A DNA stretch of 64,000 bases from Alphaproteobacteria bacterium. Its GTDB lineage: Bacteria; Pseudomonadota; Alphaproteobacteria; RF32; CAG-239. Both the position numbers and the translations under genes were made by a program. Positions 58,487 through 64,000 of the stretch are shown here, one piece after another (position 1 is the first letter of the stretch; every line of letters starts with the position of its first letter). The stretch is from NCBI GenBank assembly GCA_017460085.1, contig JAFUBQ010000005.1, positions 62,001 to 126,000 of the forward strand, given 5' to 3'. The notes below the pieces were generated by a model. That model had not been told where the DNA came from. It did no database searches and worked only from the letters and a program-made list of their open reading frames with translations.

Positions 58487-59458
58487 ATGCATAAAACAAT
58501 TTGGGCCTTATTAGATGATCGCCGCGGCAGTGTTAGTCAGGCAAAGGGGGTATTGCAAGCACTTAATCCTGACGAATTTGAAATTGTTGAAAAAAAAATA
58601 GAATATACTAAATGGGCTGCTTTGCCGAATTGGGTGCGCGGGCGTTCTTTGCTAGGGATAAAAGCGGAAAGTATAGCAAATTTGAAAGCTCCATATCCTG
58701 ATTTTGTGCTTTCTATCAGCCGTCGTACCGCGCCGGTTGCCAGATACATTAAAAGCAAATTTCCGCAGAGTAAATTGATACAGCTTATGCATCCGGGTAA
58801 TGCTGGACTTGATGATTTTACGGCTATAATTGTACCGGAACATGACCGCAATAAAAAGCGAACTCCCAACATGCACTATATAGTTGGGTGTCCGCATCAA
58901 GTGACCGAAAGTTATTTAAACACGGCAAAGGCCGAATGGGAAAAAAATTTTGCTGATTTACCGCGTCCCCTTACAGCGGTTATTGTTGGTGGAGCAATTA
59001 AAAAAAGGCCATTTACGGCAGAAAATGCTTTAGCTCTAGCACAAGCAATTAAAAAACTAAAACAACAACTTGGTGGCTCTATTTTGTTAACAACTTCACG
59101 CCGCACCGGAGAGCAAGCACAAAAAATTATTGTTGAAGAATTGCAAAATATTCCGCAATATGCATATTTATGGGGAGATACTCGTCCGAATCCATATAGC
59201 GGCTTCTTAGCTTGTGCCGACAATATTGTAGTTACCGGAGATTCGGTTTCTATGTGCTGTGAAGCCAGCGGCACCGGAAAGCCAATTTATATTTTTGAGG
59301 GTAAAAATTGGTTAACACCTAAGCATAAGCGTTTTGTTGCTTCAATGATAGAAAATAAATGCGCTGCACCTTTAGACGACACCGCATTATTTGATTTTAT
59401 TCCGCAAAAGGGTAAAAATGCTGCAACTGAAATTGCGGAGCTTATATCTTCGCTATAG
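58487..59458 (+). CDS. ELM1/DUF1022 family protein
   Basis: 323 residues, homologous in pattern to the ELM1 family (mitochondrial fission factor in plants, common in alphaproteobacteria, related to GT-B glycosyltransferases): WALLDDRRGSVSQAKGVLQA, then PDFVLSISRRTAPVARYIK, TTSRRTGEQ and VTGDSVSMCCEASGTGKPIY. Bacterial function is undetermined; a role in envelope sugar transfer is possible. AAAGGAAAA before ATG. Confidence 0.87.
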   Translation: MHKTIWALLDDRRGSVSQAKGVLQALNPDEFEIVEKKIEYTKWAALPNWVRGRSLLGIKAESIANLKAPYPDFVLSISRRTAPVARYIKSKFPQSKLIQLMHPGNAGLDDFTAIIVPEHDRNKKRTPNMHYIVGCPHQVTESYLNTAKAEWEKNFADLPRPLTAVIVGGAIKKRPFTAENALALAQAIKKLKQQLGGSILLTTSRRTGEQAQKIIVEELQNIPQYAYLWGDTRPNPYSGFLACADNIVVTGDSVSMCCEASGTGKPIYIFEGKNWLTPKHKRFVASMIENKCAAPLDDTALFDFIPQKGKNAATEIAELISSL

Positions 59459-59459
59459 A

Positions 59460-59618
59460 TCATAATAAGGCGCCATCGGTCCAAGAATCGGCAAAATCTA
59501 CAAATAATTGCTCAATTTGTTCCGAAATTTTAATATTTTGAGCCGGAGGCAAAATTTCAGTGTATGTAAAAATTGATATAGAACTCCAAATGCATAAAAA
59601 GCGCATAAAACATTTCAT
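59460..59618 (-). CDS. Small secreted hypothetical protein
   Basis: 52 residues: a hydrophobic N-terminus (MKCFMRFLCIWSSISIFTYT) like a signal peptide, then an acidic tail. GGAG lies about nine bases before the ATG, supporting translation. Ends two bases from the ELM1-like stop, convergent. No family recognised. Confidence 0.5.
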   Translation of the reverse strand: MKCFMRFLCIWSSISIFTYTEILPPAQNIKISEQIEQLFVDFADSWTDGALL

Positions 59619-59710
59619 ATTTTTTCTCCACGAAAAAAATATGCAACAATAAATTGCTTTCAACAGAACAATAGTCTTATAAATTGCTTAAATTTGTTAT
59701 GTATATAAAT

Positions 59711-60124
59711 CTAGAGTTGTGATAATTTCAAACGCAACGATTTTAATTTTGACACCGCATCGGCAATATTTTGTAAAGATGCTTGATTGGCTATAAATGG
59801 CTGAGCGTCCATTTTTTCTTCATCGGGATCGGCAAAAAAATCTTTCTGAATTTCATCAAATCCGAGCAAATTTTTTAAGCCTTTTTCTTTTAATAAGTGT
59901 TGTGCACCCTCAATTGTATAGCGCTTAGAATATAAAAGGTTTTTAATTAGTTTTAGAATTTCCACATCATCAGGACGATAATAGCGGCGGCCGCCGGTGG
60001 CTTTCATCGGCTTAATTTGGCTGAACTTAGTTTCCCAAAACCGCAAAACATGCGTAGCAACACCCAGCTCTTCTGCAACTTCGGCAATTGTCTTAAACGC
60101 AGATTTTGATTTATTGGTAAGCAT
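59711..60124 (-). CDS. MerR family regulator next to ihfA
   Basis: About 137 residues. N-terminal winged [23 protein letters not shown] then [21 protein letters not shown]-terminal helical part. A MerR gene directly downstream of ihfA is a conserved alphaproteobacterial arrangement. The effector domain lacks Cys, so metal sensing is unlikely. ATG at 60124 gives eight-base spacing to GGAG; an ATG six bases upstream is too close to it. Confidence 0.9.
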   Translation of the reverse strand: MLTNKSKSAFKTIAEVAEELGVATHVLRFWETKFSQIKPMKATGGRRYYRPDDVEILKLIKNLLYSKRYTIEGAQHLLKEKGLKNLLGFDEIQKDFFADPDEEKMDAQPFIANQASLQNIADAVSKLKSLRLKLSQL

Positions 60125-60138
60125 ATTCATTTCTCCAA

Positions 60139-60462
60139 TTAACTGGCCTTAGTTTTACGAGTTTTTACCAAAACTTTGCCGCTGTCGGCTGCTTTGCGTA
60201 AGGTTTGTGAAGGCTTAAAAGAAATTACCGTGCGCGGAGTAATAGTTTTTTCTTCTCCAGTTTTCGGGTTACGACCAATGCGAGCGTTTTTTTTGCGTAA
60301 ACTGAAAGTGCCAAATGAAGAAATTTTGACATCATTGCCTTTAACCAATTCACGGCGAATCTCTTCAATAACCATATCTAATACGTCGCCAGAATCTTTG
60401 CGCGACAAACCTATTTCTTCATAAATTGCTTCCGTAATATTTACACGGGTAATTGTTTTCAT
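60139..60462 (-). CDS. ihfA: Integration host factor alpha subunit
   Basis: DNA-bending nucleoid protein, about 107 residues. [61 protein letters not shown] (in parts) cover the HU/IHF fold with the Pro at the arm tip. ATG at 60462 after AAAAGGAA; a longer in-frame start adds a non-conserved leader. Confidence 0.95.
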   Translation of the reverse strand: MKTITRVNITEAIYEEIGLSRKDSGDVLDMVIEEIRRELVKGNDVKISSFGTFSLRKKNARIGRNPKTGEEKTITPRTVISFKPSQTLRKAADSGKVLVKTRKTKAS

Positions 60463-60595
60463 TTCCTTTTTCCTAAAAAAATTATTATTTATTTCAAAAT
60501 AGTACGATATTATGAAAAACAAAACAGCTTTCCGTAAGAAATTCACAGTTTTTTCATTTTTATTTTACATTTGACATAAAATAATTTATTGGGTG

Positions 60596-60624
60596 TTGAC
60601 AAAAGATAAATTAAGGCGTATATC
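60596..60624 (+). promoter_or_regulatory. Promoter of the M16-like gene
   Basis: Perfect TTGACA (60596-60601), 17-base spacer and TATATC (60619-60624), 55 bases before the ATG. Confidence 0.6.
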
Positions 60625-60679
60625 ATAGCTACTTTCATATAATTAACTTGAATTATTAACCTAAAAAAACTAAAAGCTT

Positions 60680-61855
60680 ATGAAGAAGATTTTAGCAAAT
60701 GGCGTGACTTTGGTTGGTCATGCAAGTGATGAAGCAGGTTTTGAGGTCAGTTTGACCTTTGGTGGTGGACATCAGACAGAGCCTAAGCTAGGTTTGGCGG
60801 CAACGTATGAGAACATTGTCAGCAGGCAGGCCAGGGGTGAGCTGCAAGCTGTTTACGGCGGCAACATTACCTCGTTTATCACCAGTGGGAACAAGAACCA
60901 ACTGAACAAGAAGCTCAACGAGCTGTGGCTGGCTTGTGTGCACCCCACCATCGAGGACTATGAGGTGGAGTTGGCAACAAGCGACATCGTGCAGCACACC
61001 TACGATTTGGCCGGCGTGCCGATGCGCCAGTGCAAGCTTGCATACAAGCACACGGCTTTTGGTCAAGACAAGGTGGTCTGGGATACTTCTGAGTATATGA
61101 AGAAGGTTTCGGAGCTAACGGCTGAGGATGTGCAGGGCTACATTGACAGGGCGCTGGTCGGCAAGAACATTATTCTGAGCTTTGTCGGTTCGGAGGTTGG
61201 TTTTTCCAAGTTTGAGAAGCTGGCTGACAAGTTGTTTGGCTCTTTGCCTGCCGGTGAGCGGACTCCGCTGAAGAACTATCTCTATACCGGAGGGTATCAG
61301 GAGATTGAGGGTAATGGTATGCTCAATGTGGCGATGTTTGGTTGGAACGTTTCGCGCTCGGGCAACTTTGCCGAGACCAACGTGCTGATGAGTATGCTTT
61401 CAGCTCGTTTGGAACGTTCGTTGGCCCCGCTGGCCGTGGCAACTGAGGTGAAGATTGCCGGATATTTCGGCTTCCGCACGCTGCGCATTTGTGTGAGCTG
61501 TGTGAACAACGAGAACTTTGCCAAGGCCGTTGACATTGTCTGCGACAACGTGCGGCGCATTACTTATGATGATGCGTCTGACCGCAGGCTCGAAACCTCA
61601 AAGCAGCGCGCAATGAGTGAGAGGCTCGCCATCAGTAACGAGGCTCTGCCGCGTTCGGTGCAGGCTGCTTGGCTTTTGCTCAAGCGCGGCATTGAATATG
61701 ACAACAACAAGTGCATTGCCAACATTTGGCGCACCACGGCCGGAGATGTCCGCGACAAAGCGCTTGACATCTTCACCAGTGAGATGACCTGCGTCATTTA
61801 CGGCAACTACCATTCTTCCAAAGAGGAAATTCTGAGGAAGATGGAACTTGCTTGA
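60680..61855 (+). CDS. M16 peptidase-like protein without zinc motif, foreign codon use
   Basis: 391 residues with the layout of an M16 (processing peptidase-like) two-lobed protein: N-terminal domain to about residue 170, then a second lobe with MFGWNVSRSGNFAETNVLMS and MLSARLERSLAP. The HxxEH zinc site expected near residues 30-60 is absent (the region reads FGGGHQTEPKLGLAATYENI), so it is likely non-catalytic, if the family call is right. Codons favour AAG, GAG, AAC and CTG, unlike flanking genes, which points to horizontal origin. No signal peptide. Own promoter and terminator. Confidence 0.72.
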   Translation: MKKILANGVTLVGHASDEAGFEVSLTFGGGHQTEPKLGLAATYENIVSRQARGELQAVYGGNITSFITSGNKNQLNKKLNELWLACVHPTIEDYEVELATSDIVQHTYDLAGVPMRQCKLAYKHTAFGQDKVVWDTSEYMKKVSELTAEDVQGYIDRALVGKNIILSFVGSEVGFSKFEKLADKLFGSLPAGERTPLKNYLYTGGYQEIEGNGMLNVAMFGWNVSRSGNFAETNVLMSMLSARLERSLAPLAVATEVKIAGYFGFRTLRICVSCVNNENFAKAVDIVCDNVRRITYDDASDRRLETSKQRAMSERLAISNEALPRSVQAAWLLLKRGIEYDNNKCIANIWRTTAGDVRDKALDIFTSEMTCVIYGNYHSSKEEILRKMELA

Positions 61856-61865
61856 CTTTTCAAAA

Positions 61866-61897
61866 GGAAACTGTATGATGCAGTTTCCTTTTTTTGA
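61866..61897 (+). terminator. Intrinsic terminator after the M16-like gene
   Basis: GGAAACTG and CAGTTTCC pair around a seven-base loop, followed by TTTTTTTT. Confidence 0.9.
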
Positions 61898-61918
61898 TTT
61901 TAAAATTGAGGTACATAA

Positions 61919-62767
61919 ATGGATTTACTGGATATTTTAGCAGATACACTGATTGATAATTTGAAATTGTTTGTATTTTTGCTAATAACCTATTTATTTT
62001 TGGAATATATGGAACAAAAAATGTCGGAACGCACAGCCGCTTGGGTGAAAAAGGCCGGTGCAGGCGGCCCGTTTATTGGTAGTTTGTGCGGAACATTGCC
62101 GCAATGCGGTTTTGCCGCCGCCGCTTCAAACTTTTATGCGGCACGGCTCATTAGCATCGGCACACTAATTGCCATTTATTTATCTACATCTGACGAAATG
62201 TTGCCGATTCTTATTTCCGGCGGTATTTCATATGTTTTATTAGCGCAAATTATCGGGTATAAATTTGTTTGCGGCGTGATTTTCGGTTATGTTATTGATT
62301 ATTTTTGGCGCAAAAAACATGCGCAGCCCGTTGTTAACATTGAGCAATTATGCGAAGATGAGCATTGCCATTGTGACGGCGATGAGGGAATTTGGCGGCC
62401 GGCATTTGTGCATGCTTTTCATATTACAATGTTTATTTTTGCGGTGACATTGGCTTTGAATGTTTTGTTTTTTTATATTCACCCTAAAGCATTAACTCAT
62501 TGGCTGCAAATTCCGGTTTTAAGCGAAATAATAAGCGGAATTTTCGGTTTACTGCCAAATTGCTCGGCATCGGTTATTTTGACTCAGCTTTATTTGGAAA
62601 ATATATTAACGTTAAGTGCGCTGTTCAGCGGTTCACTTGTTAACGGCGGAGTAGGGCTTTTGGTTTTGTTTCGGGTTAACCGGAATATGAAAGAAAATTT
62701 GCTGATTTTGGCGCTTTTATATATTTGCGGCATTAGCGGTGGATTGCTGAGCCGGCTTGTTTTTTAA
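61919..62767 (+). CDS. Putative heavy-metal/manganese exporter (ArsP_2-like)
   Basis: 282-residue membrane protein with eight or more helices. Two repeated motifs, GSLCGTLPQCGFAAAASNFY and FGLLPNCSASVILTQLYLE, are those of the putative 10TM heavy-metal exporter family (ArsP_2 / putative manganese transporter). A cytosolic loop with Cys/His-rich CEDEHCHCDGD near residue 145 could bind metal. Substrate is inferred only. Confidence 0.82.
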   Translation: MDLLDILADTLIDNLKLFVFLLITYLFLEYMEQKMSERTAAWVKKAGAGGPFIGSLCGTLPQCGFAAAASNFYAARLISIGTLIAIYLSTSDEMLPILISGGISYVLLAQIIGYKFVCGVIFGYVIDYFWRKKHAQPVVNIEQLCEDEHCHCDGDEGIWRPAFVHAFHITMFIFAVTLALNVLFFYIHPKALTHWLQIPVLSEIISGIFGLLPNCSASVILTQLYLENILTLSALFSGSLVNGGVGLLVLFRVNRNMKENLLILALLYICGISGGLLSRLVF

Positions 62768-62774
62768 TGAGATA

Positions 62775-63359
62775 ATGATGGCTTATTTTTTGACATTTAT
62801 TGCATTGTTTTTAGCTTTTATCGGCACCTTAATAATTGTAATTTTAGGCAGTATCGGCACATATTTAATTTTTGCCGGAAAGTTTATGCGTTTTTCGCCG
62901 CCGGTGCCGTCATCGGGGCGCACTAAAAAAGCGCTGTTGCAAGATGCCGCTGCGTTTTTGGAAGCTCGGCAAAACTTGACGGTTGTTGATTTAGGCAGCG
63001 GTTGGGGAACATTATTATTGCCGCTGGCAAAAAAATTTCCGCAGCATAGGTTTGTTGGTTATGAATTAACGAAGCTGCCATATTTTATCAGCCGATGGCG
63101 GGGGCGAAAATTAGCAAATTTGCAATTTAAGCGGCAAGACTTTTTTGCTGCAGATTTAAGTGAAGCAAATGTTGTGTTTTGTTTTTTATTGCCGGCAGCA
63201 ATGCAAAAGTGTCAGGAAAAAATTGTGCCGCGGTTGCAAAATGGAGCGGTGCTTTATGCCAATCGCTTTGCTTTGCCGAATGTGGCACCAACCCGCAGCG
63301 AATCGCTTGGTTCGGCATATGAAACATACTATGTTTATTACATTGAAAATAAAGTTTAA
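62775..63359 (+). CDS. Membrane-anchored class I methyltransferase
   Basis: About 194 residues. One N-terminal helix (ALFLAFIGTLIIVILGSIG), then SAM-binding motif I LTVVDLGSGWGTLLLPLAKK, FVGYELTKLPYF (acidic residue binding SAM ribose) and VVFCFLLPAAMQKCQEKIVP. Substrate unknown; antimicrobial or lipid roles cannot be told apart. Starts eight bases after the exporter, convergent with the amidase gene. Confidence 0.82.
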   Translation: MMAYFLTFIALFLAFIGTLIIVILGSIGTYLIFAGKFMRFSPPVPSSGRTKKALLQDAAAFLEARQNLTVVDLGSGWGTLLLPLAKKFPQHRFVGYELTKLPYFISRWRGRKLANLQFKRQDFFAADLSEANVVFCFLLPAAMQKCQEKIVPRLQNGAVLYANRFALPNVAPTRSESLGSAYETYYVYYIENKV

Positions 63360-64000
63360 AGTATAGCTGATTGATAGCGATATGCTACCGCTTTTAAAAT
63401 TGGTAATATTTCCGGCGGTAAAACAAAATTTTGCGGATAAACGTTATCAATAAGTTTGCGAATATCTTCTTCAAATGTAACAGCATATGGTGCAAAGTGC
63501 CGACAAAAAGCATATGCGCTTGCAGCTGAATTTGCAGTGTTATAACCAATTATGTTTAATAATTTTTCGGCATTATTTTCTGCTATTTTCTCTGCGTCAT
63601 TTATATCATACCACAAGCCGATTCCGTTTGCTGCCAACCAAGCCCAAGGAAAAGCTTTACCGGGGTCTACCTTGCGTGTTGGCGCTATATCGGAGTGTGC
63701 AACAATATTTTGCGGTAAAATTGTCGAATTACGTTTTATTATATCTTGGCAGAGCTGTAGCAAACTTTGCATTTGCGTTTTAGAATATGTTTTTTGCCCC
63801 ATAGAAGGGGAGCTAAGTTCAATACCAATCGAACGATGATTCAAATTTTCCTGACCGCGCCAATAACTTATACCGGCGTGCCAAGCACGCTTTTCTTCGG
63901 GAACAAGTTGCCATATTTCTCCGTTTGTACCGATTATATAGTGAGAGCTGAGTTTTTCTTCTGTTAAGATGCAAACCATATCATTTGGCTCATGTGCGCT
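63356..64000 (-). CDS. AmiD-like N-acetylmuramoyl-L-alanine amidase, N-terminus cut by window edge
   Basis: Cleaves the amide between muramic acid and the stem peptide; AmiD types recycle anhydro-muropeptides. About 214 C-terminal codons are present. SSHYIIGTNGEIWQLVPEEK then RAWHAGISYWRGQENLNHRS, IGIELSSP and IVAHSDIAPTRKVDPGKAFPW give catalytic and zinc ligands; the first zinc His lies beyond the edge. An in-frame ATG at 63979 is probably internal because the frame stays open to base 64000 with matching sequence. C-terminal 70 residues include a helical peptidoglycan-binding-like region. Confidence 0.9.
   Translation of the reverse strand, partial: SAHEPNDMVCILTEEKLSSHYIIGTNGEIWQLVPEEKRAWHAGISYWRGQENLNHRSIGIELSSPSMGQKTYSKTQMQSLLQLCQDIIKRNSTILPQNIVAHSDIAPTRKVDPGKAFPWAWLAANGIGLWYDINDAEKIAENNAEKLLNIIGYNTANSAASAYAFCRHFAPYAVTFEEDIRKLIDNVYPQNFVLPPEILPILKAVAYRYQSAIL

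Overview
The window is AT-rich, gene-dense chromosomal DNA from a Gram-negative bacterium. It looks alphaproteobacterial: a MerR regulator sits directly downstream of ihfA, there is an ELM1-family (mitochondrial-fission-like) protein, a TIGR01459-type HAD protein, SufBCD and an HPF-PtsN pair. Lipopolysaccharide (KdsB) and a Tol-Pal envelope (TolB, CpoB, Pal) are implied. Low GC and compact, overlapping genes would suit a host- or gut-associated lineage, but that is inference. No tRNA, rRNA, CRISPR array, transposase or prophage was recognised.

Layout. 1-15.4 kb: partial ppdK; tolB; hslO; a plus-strand run recX-cpoB-tilS-HAD-HIT-kdsB; nagB; pal; then a TerB-like gene, an unknown gene, yggT, yggU and folD, facing a prepilin-peptidase-like gene. 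15.4-26.5 kb: an Uup-type ABC-F ATPase, a nucleoside deaminase, the complete rod-shape operon mreB-mreC-mreD-mrdA-rodA, a YgjP-like protease, two tandem YcgN-like genes and dnaB. 26.6-31.8 kb: galE, terC-like, a histidine-phosphatase-like gene, a small HTH gene with a structured leader RNA, an eight-helix membrane protein of foreign composition, ptsN and hpf. 31.9-41.9 kb (minus strand): ruvA-ruvB-ybgC-sufB-mazG-like-sufC-sufD, rpsD, clpP-clpX, a membrane-anchored ankyrin protein and ruvX. 42-45 kb: an accessory island with a promoter, a structured RNA, a terminator and a very large ankyrin-like gene whose end is in another frame. 45-54 kb: truA, a ThiE-like gene, a coiled-coil gene plus zapA, and a complete N-type ATPase operon atpDCQRBEFAG. 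54-64 kb: orphan AmrS-like radical SAM enzyme, eno, yebC-ruvC, ELM1-like gene, merR-ihfA, an M16-like protein without the zinc motif, a putative metal exporter, a methyltransferase and a partial amidase.

The genes are mostly core functions: cell shape and envelope, Fe-S assembly, recombination (ruvA, ruvB, ruvC, recX), proteolysis and energy. The most unusual parts are (i) the structured RNA at about 42.12-42.37 kb, with an 11-base loop-to-downstream complementarity, upstream of the large ankyrin-like gene with its apparent -1 frameshift; (ii) a second structured RNA at 29.4-29.56 kb whose 3' strand can pair with the ribosome-binding site of the next gene; (iii) the N-ATPase with a two-carboxylate c subunit and an apparent b-delta fusion, found where a normal F-ATPase might be expected; and (iv) two genes with clearly different codon use (29.7-30.5 and 60.7-61.9 kb).
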